Assembly (NCBI GenBank): GCA_007695345.1
Contig: REDZ01000063.1
Span: forward strand, 1-39,569
DNA: 39,569 nucleotides
Direction: 5' to 3'
Source of the DNA: Paracoccaceae bacterium
GTDB taxonomy: Bacteria; Pseudomonadota; Alphaproteobacteria; Rhodobacterales; Rhodobacteraceae
Positions 25,982-33,991 of the stretch are shown here, in pieces. Numbering within the stretch: the stretch's first letter is position 1; the number at the start of each line of letters is the position of its first letter. The translations under genes and the position numbers were made by a program. Below the pieces are notes generated by a model. The model had not been told where the DNA came from. It was given only the letters and a program-made list of their open reading frames with translations, and did no database searches.

Positions 25982-26155
25982 TCATGTCGGTGGCTGACCA
26001 CGCACGGCGCGTGCAATCATTGCCACAACAAACAGAACGATGAAGACCAGGAACAGGATCTGCGCGATAGACGAGGCCGTGCCCGCGATTCCGGAGAACC
26101 CGAGCGCCGCCGCGATCAGCGCGACAATCAGAAAAGTCAGTGCCCAGCTCAGCAT
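25982..26155 (-). CDS. DUF1328 small membrane protein (YtjA type)
   Basis: 57 aa, starting [20 protein letters not shown] and containing two hydrophobic helices (about 3-22 and 30-50). The order [16 protein letters not shown] between them is the DUF1328 signature. Length matches the family (about 55-60 aa). The ribosome site GAAAGGAAAT precedes the ATG. An EcfG-type promoter lies 47-71 bp upstream, so it is a probable general-stress gene. Function is unknown. Confidence 0.88.
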   Translation of the reverse strand: MLSWALTFLIVALIAAALGFSGIAGTASSIAQILFLVFIVLFVVAMIARAVRGQPPT

Positions 26156-26201
26156 GATATTTCCTTTCTCGGTTGCGTCGCGTAGCGACCATTGCGGAAA
26201 G

Positions 26202-26226
26202 AACGAGCGGGCCTGCCTCCGGTTCC
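26202..26226 (-). promoter_or_regulatory. EcfG-type promoter of the DUF1328 gene
   Basis: On the minus strand GGAAC (26222-26226), 17 bases, then GTT (26202-26204), preceded by TC. This matches the alphaproteobacterial EcfG pattern GGAAC-N16/17-CGTT. The gene start is 47 bp downstream. Confidence 0.75.
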
Positions 26227-26263
26227 ATTGGCACCCCGCATTTGCAGCGCGTCAGGCACGACA

Positions 26264-26298
26264 AAAACACGGCCCGGTTCAAAACCGGGCCGTGTTTT
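26264..26298. terminator. Bidirectional rho-independent terminator after phyR
   Basis: A perfect 16-bp stem with a 3-nt loop, flanked by A4/T4 on both sides, lies about 30 bp past the phyR stop. It is the strongest terminator in the window and isolates phyR from the DUF1328 gene. Confidence 0.9.
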
Positions 26299-26329
26299 CC
26301 GTTTTCAATTCGCCGGACTGGCGGGGCGC

Positions 26330-27124
26330 TCAGGCTTGCAGCGTCTGGGTCGAGGCGAAGAACATCGCCTGCGACACCGCAGAGCGCACCTGCTCTTCCT
26401 GAAAGGGTTTGGCGATCATGAAGGCCGGTTCAGGCTTTTCGCCCGTCAGCAACCGTTCAGGGTAGGCTGTGATGAAGATGACAGGGATATCCGGGTAATC
26501 CTGCATCAGTTCCTTGACCGCATCGACACCTGACGAGTCGTCGGCAAGATGAATATCCGCCAGCACCAGATCAGGGCGTTCGCTCTTGCCCAGCTTCACG
26601 GCCTCGGTATGCGTGCGCGCGATGCCTGTGACAGAATGGCCCATATCGGTCACGATGCTCTTGATATCCAGCGCGATGAGCGGTTCATCCTCGATGATCA
26701 GGATACGCCCCTGCACCGAACGGGACATTTCCTTGTAGGCGATAGCCACCAGATCGCGCGCCTCTTCGGGGCTGACCTGAATGATCGTGCCGATATCCTC
26801 GAACGAAAACTCTTCCAGCGCGCGCAGCAGAAGCGCCTCGCGCGTGTTGGCTGTCAGTTGCGTCAGCAGTTCCTGCGCGCGCCCTTCGATCCCTTCGACC
26901 GGGTCATTGCCAACGGGTGCGCCCGTGCTTTGCCAGACGGTGTGAAACGCCTGAAACAGGCTGAGTTTTGCCGACAGATCATCGGGCAACAGGCTGCGAT
27001 CCTGCAAGATGGCTTCGAGCGTCGCAGCCGCGTAACGGTCGCCGGTCGATTGCGACCCTGTCAGTGCGCGCGCATAGCGGCGCAGATATGGAAGCTCCCT
27101 GGCAACTTGAGTGGATTTCGGCAT
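26330..27124 (-). CDS. phyR: General stress response regulator PhyR
   Basis: 264 aa with the diagnostic order: an N-terminal sigma-like output domain (about 1-135, including TREALLLRALEEFSFEDIG) and a C-terminal receiver (about 139-262). The receiver has acidic residues Glu145/Asp146, phosphoacceptor Asp190 in LVLADIHLAD, Thr219 in FITAYPERLLTG and Lys239 in AKPF. Phosphorylated PhyR mimics a sigma factor and captures NepR, freeing EcfG. It is divergent from nepR-ecfG and preceded by its own EcfG-type promoter, giving positive feedback. Confidence 0.97.
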   Translation of the reverse strand: MPKSTQVARELPYLRRYARALTGSQSTGDRYAAATLEAILQDRSLLPDDLSAKLSLFQAFHTVWQSTGAPVGNDPVEGIEGRAQELLTQLTANTREALLLRALEEFSFEDIGTIIQVSPEEARDLVAIAYKEMSRSVQGRILIIEDEPLIALDIKSIVTDMGHSVTGIARTHTEAVKLGKSERPDLVLADIHLADDSSGVDAVKELMQDYPDIPVIFITAYPERLLTGEKPEPAFMIAKPFQEEQVRSAVSQAMFFASTQTLQA

Positions 27125-27214
27125 TGGTTCCCTCGGGTGTAAGTGCGGTTCAGACTCTGCACTGTTCTGAAAATGTCGTCTCTGTGCCCCGCGTCAATTT
27201 TTTTCACGCGCAGC

Positions 27215-27239
27215 GGAACCGTAACGCGCCACAGGTGTT
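27215..27239 (+). promoter_or_regulatory. EcfG-type promoter of nepR-ecfG
   Basis: GGAAC at 27215-27219, a 17-base spacer, then GTT at 27237-27239. nepR starts 87 bp downstream. It overlaps the divergent phyR promoter almost completely. Confidence 0.8.
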
Positions 27240-27247
27240 ATGGTTCC
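27223..27247 (-). promoter_or_regulatory. EcfG-type promoter of phyR
   Basis: On the minus strand GGAAC (27243-27247), a 17-base spacer, then GTT (27223-27225). phyR starts about 99 bp downstream. The two divergent promoters form a 33-bp near-palindrome with 11-base arms differing at one position, so only one polymerase could bind at a time. Confidence 0.8.
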
Positions 27248-27325
27248 GAAGCGGCGACAGTTTTTCCGACAAAAGCAGCGATGGTCGGGTCACTGCCAGA
27301 CAGCATGAGTGATACAGGTACCTGA

Positions 27326-27508
27326 ATGTCGATGACACAAAGCAGCAGAAATTCCGAGGATGACAGCATCGCGCCCACAGTGGCGCGCCAGATCGATGAG
27401 AACCTCAGACGCCTCTATGATGATGCAGCAGGCGAGGATCTGCCCAAGGGTTTGTCCGACCTGCTTGATGCACTGCGCAAGCAGGACAGCGAAGATCGGG
27501 CGGGGTAA
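27326..27508 (+). CDS. nepR: Anti-sigma factor NepR
   Basis: 60 aa. Typical NepR: a disordered N-terminus followed by two helices, IDENLRRLYDDAAGEDLP (about 23-40) and KGLSDLLDALRKQ (about 41-53), which in the family clamp EcfG or PhyR. It holds EcfG inactive without stress. The ATG at 27326 has an AGG seven bases upstream; an ATG two codons later is possible. Three bases separate it from ecfG. Confidence 0.93.
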   Translation: MSMTQSSRNSEDDSIAPTVARQIDENLRRLYDDAAGEDLPKGLSDLLDALRKQDSEDRAG

Positions 27509-27511
27509 TCC

Positions 27512-28087
27512 ATGAAAGATGTCATCAAGGCTGAGGGCGTGAGCGATCCAAGAGAAGAGATTGTCACGCATCTGCCAGCGCTGCGCGCTTTCGCGCGCGG
27601 GCTGACAGGGGATGTCAGCGCCGCTGACGATCTGGTTCAGGACACCGTCCTCAAGGCGTGGAGCAAGTTCCACCTGTATCAGCAGGGCACGAACCTGCGC
27701 GCATGGTTGTTCACCATCCTGCGCAACGGTTTTCTGTCCGGGCGGCGCAAAAGCGCAAAGGAAGTGGCGGACAGCGAAGGCAGTTTTGCGGCGAAACTCG
27801 CCAGTAAACCCGATCACGATGGCCGGCTGGCGATGCAGGAACTGACCGTCGCCCTGCGCCAGTTGCCCGACGAACAGCGCGAGGCCCTGCTGCTGGTCGG
27901 CGCGCTTGGCTTTTCGGTCGAGGAAGCGGCCGAAACCTGCGGCTGCGCCCCCGGCACCATCAAAAGCCGCGCCAATCGCGGACGCGCCGCCCTTGCGCAG
28001 ATTCTGGGTCTGGAAAAGGGTGAACAGCTGGACAATACCGACAGCGCCGTGGCGTCGGTGGTGACGGTCGCACCAGATAATCTGTAA
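27512..28087 (+). CDS. ecfG: General stress ECF sigma factor EcfG
   Basis: 191 aa with a sigma-2 region (about 17-85: LRAFARGLTGDVSAADDLVQ, and the -10-contacting FHLYQQGTNLRAWLFTILRN) and a sigma-4 region (about 105-165: LRQLPDEQREALLLVGALG, then GCAPGTIKSRANRGRAAL). No sigma-3 region, as expected for ECF factors. The layout nepR-ecfG divergent from phyR is the standard GSR locus. It probably drives the GGAAC-N17-GTT promoters found across this window. Confidence 0.96.
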   Translation: MKDVIKAEGVSDPREEIVTHLPALRAFARGLTGDVSAADDLVQDTVLKAWSKFHLYQQGTNLRAWLFTILRNGFLSGRRKSAKEVADSEGSFAAKLASKPDHDGRLAMQELTVALRQLPDEQREALLLVGALGFSVEEAAETCGCAPGTIKSRANRGRAALAQILGLEKGEQLDNTDSAVASVVTVAPDNL

Positions 28088-28108
28088 CAGCAAGTCAGGG
28101 GCGAACGC

Positions 28109-29845
28109 GTGGCGGATTACCACAATCGGCTGGCCTTTCGTCTGGCCCTGATCCTGACCATCGCTCTGGCACCGCTTGGGTCGATCGCGGTCTATTCCGA
28201 GTATGAAAACTGGGAATCGCAGCGCGAGGCCGACAAGAGCGATATCATCGCACGCACGGCCGATGCCGTGAACGGCCCCCGCGCGCTTCTGGAAAGCGCG
28301 ATGGGCTCGGCCCGCGTCTTGTCACCCGAGGTGCTGGATCGGCTGACCGACCCCGCCCAATGTTCCGAATATCTGGCCGAGGCCGTGTCCGACTCGGGCT
28401 TCTTCAGCTTTGCCGGGTTTATCGACACCGACGGGCAGATGACCTGCCTTTCAGAGGGCGAGCCCGTGGATTTCAGCGACAGCAGGGATTTCGCGCAGGC
28501 TGCCGCGTCGCCGCGCCCGAGTTTTACCTTTCAGCAGAACGGGGCCGTCACGCAACGCTCTGTCGTGCTGGCAAATTACCCGGTGCTGGACGGTGACAGA
28601 TTTCTGGGCATCATGTCCATTTCGATCAGCAATGATCGCTTCACCATGATCTCGCGGCCCTCCACCTCGGAATCACGGCCCAAGGTCGCCTTTCTTGTCA
28701 ACCACCGCGGCGAGGTGCTGATTCAGGACAATCACAGAGATCCTGACGCGATCCTGCCGGAACCCGAACTGATCGATCAGCTCATCTCTGATCCGCGCGA
28801 AATCGTGCACGCGCAGACCCGCACGGGCGAGGAGCGGACATTCACCGCCGCCGTGCTGATCCCCAACCAGCTTTACGCGCTGGCAAGCTGGGACGCGGAT
28901 CGTCCGCAGACCGACACGGCGCTGTCCATCTGGCGGCTGGGCTTTCCGATCCTGATGTGGGTCGCCTCCATCGCGGTTGTGATGCTGGCGGTTCATTATC
29001 TGGTGGTGCGTCACCTGAAACAGATCAACAGGCAGTTGCGCAGTTTCGCGCTTGGCAATCGCGCGGCGTTCCAGCGCCTGCCAGACGATGCCCCGCGCGA
29101 ATTGCGCGAACTCGACAGCACATTCAGCAAGATGGCCCTTCTGATCCGCCGGGATGAGGTCGAGCAGGAAGACGCGTTGCGCGAAAAGACGACCCTGCTG
29201 ATGGAGGTGCACCATCGGGTGAAGAACAACCTGCAGCTCATTGCCTCGATCCTGAACCTGCAAAGCCGCCGCGTCTCCGACCCGACTGCCCGCACGATCC
29301 TGCAAGGGGTGCAGGGGCGCGTGCGGTCACTGGCAACGATCCATCGCACACTCTATGAACAAAAACAGCTTTCTGACAGCGATGCCACGGCGTTCTTCGA
29401 AACCATCCTGCAGGAATCGATGGCCATGGCACAGGGCGATTCCGACAGCCTGTCGCTGGACACCAATTTCGAACCTGTCGCCATCGCCCCCGACAAGATC
29501 ATCCCCGTCGCGCTGATCTTTTCCGAAGCGCTGACAAATGCGCTGAAACATGTCGCAACACTGCCCAAGGGCACGCCTGCGACGGTCAGCATCAACTGCC
29601 GCAACCTGGGCGGATTTGCCGAACTGAGTATCCGCAATACATTGCGAGCGGACGCAGAGCACGCAGAGACAGGCGGTCTGGGGCAGGAACTGATGACGGC
29701 CTTTGCCCTGCAGATCAATGCAGAGCTTGAGACCGGTCCCGCTGATGACGGCGAGATGGGCCAGGTCTGGCAGGTGCGCCTGCTACTCAGCCTGCCGCCG
29801 GAAGAAACCGCGCAGACGCGCAAGACCGCCGGGCGCGTTCTGTAA
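28109..29845 (+). CDS. Membrane sensor histidine kinase of the general stress system (HisKA_2 type)
   Basis: 578 aa, GTG start with AGGGG seven bases upstream. Two membrane helices (about 10-28 and 272-298) flank an extracytoplasmic sensor of about 240 residues that resembles a dCache/CHASE-type domain. A HAMP-like linker follows, then a HisKA_2 dimerisation region with EVHHRVKNNLQLIASILNLQ (phospho-His about 369) and an ATPase domain (SEALTNALKHV, GGLGQELM). HisKA_2 and HWE kinases are the usual PhyR partners (PhyK). It follows ecfG by 21 bp, so it is the best candidate kinase for PhyR. The stimulus is unknown. Confidence 0.92.
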   Translation: MADYHNRLAFRLALILTIALAPLGSIAVYSEYENWESQREADKSDIIARTADAVNGPRALLESAMGSARVLSPEVLDRLTDPAQCSEYLAEAVSDSGFFSFAGFIDTDGQMTCLSEGEPVDFSDSRDFAQAAASPRPSFTFQQNGAVTQRSVVLANYPVLDGDRFLGIMSISISNDRFTMISRPSTSESRPKVAFLVNHRGEVLIQDNHRDPDAILPEPELIDQLISDPREIVHAQTRTGEERTFTAAVLIPNQLYALASWDADRPQTDTALSIWRLGFPILMWVASIAVVMLAVHYLVVRHLKQINRQLRSFALGNRAAFQRLPDDAPRELRELDSTFSKMALLIRRDEVEQEDALREKTTLLMEVHHRVKNNLQLIASILNLQSRRVSDPTARTILQGVQGRVRSLATIHRTLYEQKQLSDSDATAFFETILQESMAMAQGDSDSLSLDTNFEPVAIAPDKIIPVALIFSEALTNALKHVATLPKGTPATVSINCRNLGGFAELSIRNTLRADAEHAETGGLGQELMTAFALQINAELETGPADDGEMGQVWQVRLLLSLPPEETAQTRKTAGRVL

Positions 29846-29865
29846 ATCCGCAAGAGGTCACGCCG

Positions 29866-30384
29866 ATGCCAACCCAGCAAGACCTGAATGATCCTGTCGA
29901 TGAAAACCGCGCCCTGCAGGCGACGGAAAGCAAGATCGCGATTGCCGGGCACCCGCTTCATGCAATGCTGGTGGCCTTTCCCATCGCGCTGACCATGTCG
30001 GTTCTGGGGGCTGATCTGCTGTATTGGTGGACCGCCGATGCATTCTGGGCGCGCGCGGCGGGATGGGCCACATTCGGCGCCTTTCTGATGGGGGTGATCG
30101 CCGGTATCACCGGCACGATCGAATTGCTGATGGTGCAGGGCATCCGCAACCGATCCGCAAGCTGGACACATTTCATCCTTGCAGTGATGCTCTTGTCGGT
30201 GCTGGGGGCAAACTGGGGTGTGCGCGTCGGCGATTACGAAGCGGCAGTGCTGCCACTTGGTCTGCTGATCTCGGTGCTGGCCGCCGGGCTGACCGCCGTG
30301 ACCGGCTGGCATGGCGGCAAACTGGTCTTTGACTACCAGATCGGCACCAAACTCTCGCATCCCCGCCCCGGCACGGAACCCTGA
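29866..30384 (+). CDS. DUF2231 family membrane protein
   Basis: 172 aa with four hydrophobic helices (about 30-50, 60-85, 97-115 and 122-145) and the family start GHPLHAMLVAFPIALTMSVLGADLLYWW. Such proteins often accompany redox or stress genes; the conserved His pair in GHPLH may bind a cofactor. It follows the sensor kinase by 20 bp with an AGAGGT ribosome site and is probably co-transcribed. Function unknown. Confidence 0.85.
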   Translation: MPTQQDLNDPVDENRALQATESKIAIAGHPLHAMLVAFPIALTMSVLGADLLYWWTADAFWARAAGWATFGAFLMGVIAGITGTIELLMVQGIRNRSASWTHFILAVMLLSVLGANWGVRVGDYEAAVLPLGLLISVLAAGLTAVTGWHGGKLVFDYQIGTKLSHPRPGTEP

Positions 30385-30399
30385 CGCGACAGGAGCGTT
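30375..30399 (+). promoter_or_regulatory. Possible EcfG-type promoter overlapping the DUF2231 stop
   Basis: GGAAC (30375-30379), 17 bases, then CGTT (GTT at 30397-30399). The predicted transcript would begin at or next to the ATG of the flavoprotein gene at 30408, making it leaderless, and the AGGAG ribosome site lies inside the spacer. The pattern is good but the geometry is doubtful. Confidence 0.4.
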
Positions 30400-30407
30400 C
30401 ACGCATA

Positions 30408-31787
30408 ATGGCGGATCAGACTGACCTCGCGCACCCGAAAGAGCAGCAACCCCTGCATGACCGGTCCCCGGTCGTGTGGACACATGGCACGGCGATCATC
30501 CTCTTGGGGGTGCTCGCCATCGGGGCACCCTTTGCCGTTCTGCGCCTGTTCGGCCCGTCCGGTTCCGGCACATGGACATGGGATTTCAGCATGGGGCTGG
30601 GCTTTGGCGCCCTGGGCATGGCCGCGCTGCAATTCGTGCTGACAGGCCGCCTGCGCTGGGTCACGCACCCGTTCGGGGCAGATATCGTCTATCTGGCGCA
30701 TCGCTACCTAAGCTGGGGGGCCGTTGCGCTGATGCTGGGGCATTTCGCGGTCCTCTATGTCTTTCACCAAGGGGCGCTTGGCGTCCTGAACCCGCTGGAG
30801 GCCCGGTGGGAACTGACGGTCGGGCGCGTGTCGCTGGTGTGCTTTCTGGCGCTGATCGTGACATCCGAATTCCGCAAGCTCTTGCAATTGCGCCATGAAT
30901 ACTGGCGCGCGCTGCATCTGGCGCTGGCGCTGGTCGGGATGGTCACGGCGATCGCGCATGTTCTGGGCGTGGGCAACCTGACCGACACGCCGGAAAAACG
31001 CGCGCTCTGGCTGGGCGCGACCCTGGGGTTCATGCTGGTTCTGGCCTACACGCATCTGATCCGCCCGTGGCTGCAGTCGCGCAACCCGTGGCGCGTGGTC
31101 GGCAACAGCGCGGAACGCGGCGGGGTGCATACGCTGCAACTTGAACCCGAGGGGCGGCATCTGAAACGCTGGAAACCCGGTCAGTTCGCGTGGCTCAAGG
31201 TCGGACGCTCGCCCTATTCGCTGATCGAGCATCCGTTCACCATCTCGACCGCGCCCGAGAAAGGGCCGAACCTGTCCTTTTCCATCAAGCCCCTGGGCGA
31301 TCATTCGGCCGAACTGGCGCAGACCGAAATCGGGGCGCGCGCCTATGTTGACGGGCCATATGGGGCCTTTTCCGTCGACCGCATGGCCGATGCCGAAGGG
31401 TTCGTCATGATCGCGGGCGGGGTGGGCATCACGCCGATCCTGTCAAACCTGCACGCGCTGGAAGCGCGCGGCGACAAGCGCCCCATCACGCTGATCTATG
31501 GCAGCCCGACATGGGAGGATGCGTCCTTCCGCGAGGAACTTGCCACGATGCGCTCGCGCCTGAACCTGACGCTGGTCCATGTGATCGATGCGCCACCCGC
31601 GGAGTGGACCGGCGAGAGTGGCAAGATCGACAGGGACATCCTGTCGCGCCATCTGACAGCAGAAATGCGCGTCTGGCCCCATCTGCTGTGCGGGCCGAAA
31701 CCGATGCTGGATGCCCTGCGCGCCGATCTGCGCGCGATGGGCGTGCCCCTGCATCATATCGATTATGAAATCTTTGAATTGGTGTGA
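30408..31787 (+). CDS. Ferric-reductase-like transmembrane flavoprotein oxidoreductase
   Basis: 459 aa. The N-terminal half (about 25-220) has six or so membrane helices with paired His residues (AHRYLSWGAVALMLGHFAVL and HEYWRALHLALALVGMVTAIAH) suited to heme b, as in ferric-reductase/NOX proteins. The C-terminal half is a ferredoxin-reductase-like module: FAD motif EHPFTISTAP, nucleotide-binding GGVGITPILSNL and the terminal CGPKPML. It would pass electrons from NAD(P)H through FAD and heme across the membrane; the acceptor is not evident. It lies between a DUF2231 gene and a glutamate dehydrogenase gene. Confidence 0.9.
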   Translation: MADQTDLAHPKEQQPLHDRSPVVWTHGTAIILLGVLAIGAPFAVLRLFGPSGSGTWTWDFSMGLGFGALGMAALQFVLTGRLRWVTHPFGADIVYLAHRYLSWGAVALMLGHFAVLYVFHQGALGVLNPLEARWELTVGRVSLVCFLALIVTSEFRKLLQLRHEYWRALHLALALVGMVTAIAHVLGVGNLTDTPEKRALWLGATLGFMLVLAYTHLIRPWLQSRNPWRVVGNSAERGGVHTLQLEPEGRHLKRWKPGQFAWLKVGRSPYSLIEHPFTISTAPEKGPNLSFSIKPLGDHSAELAQTEIGARAYVDGPYGAFSVDRMADAEGFVMIAGGVGITPILSNLHALEARGDKRPITLIYGSPTWEDASFREELATMRSRLNLTLVHVIDAPPAEWTGESGKIDRDILSRHLTAEMRVWPHLLCGPKPMLDALRADLRAMGVPLHHIDYEIFELV

Positions 31788-31788
31788 C

Positions 31789-31875
31789 ATGCGCCCGACC
31801 CTAGCCCTTGTTTTCGCCATTGCGCTGACACTGCTGGCCATTGGCCTTGCCGCGCATCTGGCCTTTGGACCCTGA
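31789..31875 (+). CDS. Possible 28-residue membrane peptide
   Basis: ATG-to-TGA frame of 28 codons starting one base after the flavoprotein stop and ending 12 bases before the glutamate dehydrogenase start. It reads MRPTLALVFAIALTLLAIGL and ends AAHLAFGP, a single membrane helix with one positive N-terminal residue. There is no strong ribosome site; translation would rely on coupling to the upstream gene. It could be a small subunit of the flavoprotein or a chance frame. Confidence 0.4.
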   Translation: MRPTLALVFAIALTLLAIGLAAHLAFGP

Positions 31876-31887
31876 CAGGAGAGCCCC

Positions 31888-33237
31888 TTGAAAGATCGTG
31901 CCGAAAGCCTACTGGAAAGCTTCTTGGAAACCGTCACCGCGCGCCACGCGGGCGAGACAGAGTTTCTTCAGGCCGTGGCCGAGATCGGCCGCGATGCCCT
32001 GACCATCGAGAAAGCCAGCAACGCCTATACACAGGCCCGCGTGCTGGAACGGCTATGCGAGGCGGATCGCATCATCAGCTTTTCGGTGGTCTGGCATGAT
32101 GACAGCGGCAACGTGCAGATCAACCGGGGCTGGCGCGTGCAGCATTCGGACCTGCTGGGCCCCTACAAGGGGGGCTTGCGCTGGTCACCCGATGTCACCC
32201 CATCCGTGCTGAAATTCCTGGCCTTTGAACAGGCCTTCAAGAACGCCCTGACCGGCCTGCCGCTGGGCGCGGCCAAGGGCGGCGCGGATTTCGACCCCAC
32301 AGGCCGCTCCGAAGCCGAGGTCAAGCGCTTCGCCCATGCCTTCATGACCGCGCTGGCCCCGCATATCGGGCCGGAGCGGGATGTGCCCGCAGGCGATATT
32401 GGCGTGGGCGCTGCCGAACTGGGGCTGATGAGCCGCGTCTGGATGCGACAGGCCGGGCGCTGGGGCGGCGCGCTGACCGGCAAGCCCGTGGCGCTGGGCG
32501 GCAGCGAATTGCGCGCCGAAGCAACGGGTTACGGGCTGGTCTATTTCACCGCCGCAATGCTGGACGAAATCGGCGACACGCTGGAAGGCAAGCGCATCGC
32601 CATCTCCGGGCGTGGCAATGTCTCGCGCCATGCCGCGCGCAAGGCCATGTCCCAAGGCGCGCGCGTGGTCACGCTATCCGGACGCGCGGGCACCTGGGTG
32701 GCCGAGGACGGGTTCACGCATGACGCGCTCGACTGGGTCATCGCGGCGAGTGGCGATCAGGCGAAAGCCCCGCCCGCCGATCTGGGCGTGACATTCCGTG
32801 AAGGCGCCAGCCCCTGGGGGGTCGCTGCCGATATCGCCCTGCCCTGCGCCACCCAGAACGAGGTCACGCTGGACGACGCCCGCGCGCTGACCGACACTGG
32901 CTGCCGCGTCCTGGCCGAAGGCGCGAACATGCCGCTGACGCGAGAGGCCGAGGCGCATCTGACCGCGCAGGGCGTGCTACAGGCGCCGGGCAAGGCCGCG
33001 AATGCCGGTGGCGTGGCCGTGTCCGGGCTGGAAATGCAGCAGAACGCCGGGTTCAGCCACTGGAATGCGGCGCGTGTCGATAGCTGCCTGCGCGATATCA
33101 TGTGCACCATCCATGAAAAGCTGATAAACGAGCGGCAAAGCTGCTGCTCGGCAGATGGTCAGATCGATTATCGGCGCGCGGCCAATGTCGCGGGATACCG
33201 CGTGTTGGCCGATGCCCTGATCGCGGCGGACATCTGA
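31888..33237 (+). CDS. gdhA: Glu/Leu/Phe/Val-type glutamate dehydrogenase
   Basis: 449 aa, close to the hexameric GdhA length. It interconverts 2-oxoglutarate plus ammonium and glutamate with NAD(P)H. Seen: substrate-binding GPYKGGLRW (about 91-99), catalytic LPLGAAKGGADF (Lys near 130), DVPAGDIGVGAAE (catalytic Asp), the coenzyme loop ISGRGNVSRHAA, and C-terminal NAGGVAVSGLEMQQN. The start is an unusual TTG at 31888, supported by AGGAG about seven bases upstream and full-length family alignment. Coenzyme choice is not settled from sequence. Confidence 0.94.
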   Translation: MKDRAESLLESFLETVTARHAGETEFLQAVAEIGRDALTIEKASNAYTQARVLERLCEADRIISFSVVWHDDSGNVQINRGWRVQHSDLLGPYKGGLRWSPDVTPSVLKFLAFEQAFKNALTGLPLGAAKGGADFDPTGRSEAEVKRFAHAFMTALAPHIGPERDVPAGDIGVGAAELGLMSRVWMRQAGRWGGALTGKPVALGGSELRAEATGYGLVYFTAAMLDEIGDTLEGKRIAISGRGNVSRHAARKAMSQGARVVTLSGRAGTWVAEDGFTHDALDWVIAASGDQAKAPPADLGVTFREGASPWGVAADIALPCATQNEVTLDDARALTDTGCRVLAEGANMPLTREAEAHLTAQGVLQAPGKAANAGGVAVSGLEMQQNAGFSHWNAARVDSCLRDIMCTIHEKLINERQSCCSADGQIDYRRAANVAGYRVLADALIAADI

Positions 33238-33264
33238 ACGCAGTCAGGATTACGGGGCTGCGCC

Positions 33265-33289
33265 GGAACCAGAACCGCCCGATCACGTT
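33265..33289 (+). promoter_or_regulatory. EcfG-type promoter of the csbD-DUF883-holin-like operon
   Basis: GGAAC (33265-33269), 17 bases, then GTT preceded by C (33286-33289). The csbD ATG is 34 bp downstream with an AAGGAG ribosome site in between. Confidence 0.8.
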
Positions 33290-33322
33290 GTATTGGCAAC
33301 AACCCTGATGAAGGAGACTGCC

Positions 33323-33520
33323 ATGAATTGGGACCAGATCGGTGGCAAATGGAAACAGCTCAAAGGCTCTGCCAAGGAAAAATGGGGCAAGCTGACCGAT
33401 GACGAACTGGATCAGGCTGCAGGCAATCGCGACAAGCTTGTGGGCAAGGTTCAGGAAAAATACGGTATCGCCAAGGAAGAGGCCGAAAAGCAGGTCGATG
33501 ACTGGGCTGCCAGATCATAA
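33323..33520 (+). CDS. CsbD family stress protein
   Basis: 65 aa, MNWDQIGGKWKQLKGSAKEK followed by a second amphipathic helix: the standard CsbD sequence. CsbD proteins are abundant general-stress proteins of unknown mechanism, first seen under sigma-B in Bacillus. The ATG at 33323 has AAGGAG seven bases upstream. An EcfG-type promoter precedes it. Confidence 0.95.
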   Translation: MNWDQIGGKWKQLKGSAKEKWGKLTDDELDQAAGNRDKLVGKVQEKYGIAKEEAEKQVDDWAARS

Positions 33521-33583
33521 GCGCAGGGTGGCGCGGCCCAAGACTGCGCCCCACCCCCGCACCACGAATTTCAGGAGGCAATG

Positions 33584-33991
33584 ATGGCACGACAAACGGT
33601 GAGCAAAGTGACTGATGATGACGAAACCAAGAAGAACGTCCGCAACCTGAAGCGCACGGCATCGAATGCCGCCAGCAAGGGCGAGGATGTTGCGGACCTG
33701 GCATATGAGGAGCTGCTGGAACAGTTCAACGCGCTGAAAGAGGATTTCGCGGCGTTGTCCGACAGTCTTGCCAAGGCTGGCAAGCAAGGCGCCGAAGATG
33801 TAGCGGAATCCGCCAGGCAGACGGGCCGCAGGGCTGCTGCCAAGGCGAACGAAAGCGCCGAATATGCCGTGGATCAGGTCGAATCGACGCTGGAAGAGGC
33901 CGAGAACTTCGCCCGCAAGCGTCCGGGCACCGCACTGGGCATCGCGGCAGGCGCCGGGTTCCTGCTGGCACTGGTGATGTCGCGCCGCTGA
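33584..33991 (+). CDS. DUF883 family (ElaB/YqjD-like) membrane-anchored protein
   Basis: 135 aa. A long charged helix, partly coiled-coil (about 30-110, including EELLEQFNALKEDFAALSDS), ends in a C-terminal membrane anchor (ALGIAAGAGFLLALVMSRR). E. coli YqjD and ElaB have the same design and bind stalled ribosomes at the membrane; that role is by analogy. Of the two adjacent ATGs, 33584 has the better distance (5 nt) to AGGAGG. It ends in TGATG, coupled to the next gene. Confidence 0.88.
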   Translation: MARQTVSKVTDDDETKKNVRNLKRTASNAASKGEDVADLAYEELLEQFNALKEDFAALSDSLAKAGKQGAEDVAESARQTGRRAAAKANESAEYAVDQVESTLEEAENFARKRPGTALGIAAGAGFLLALVMSRR

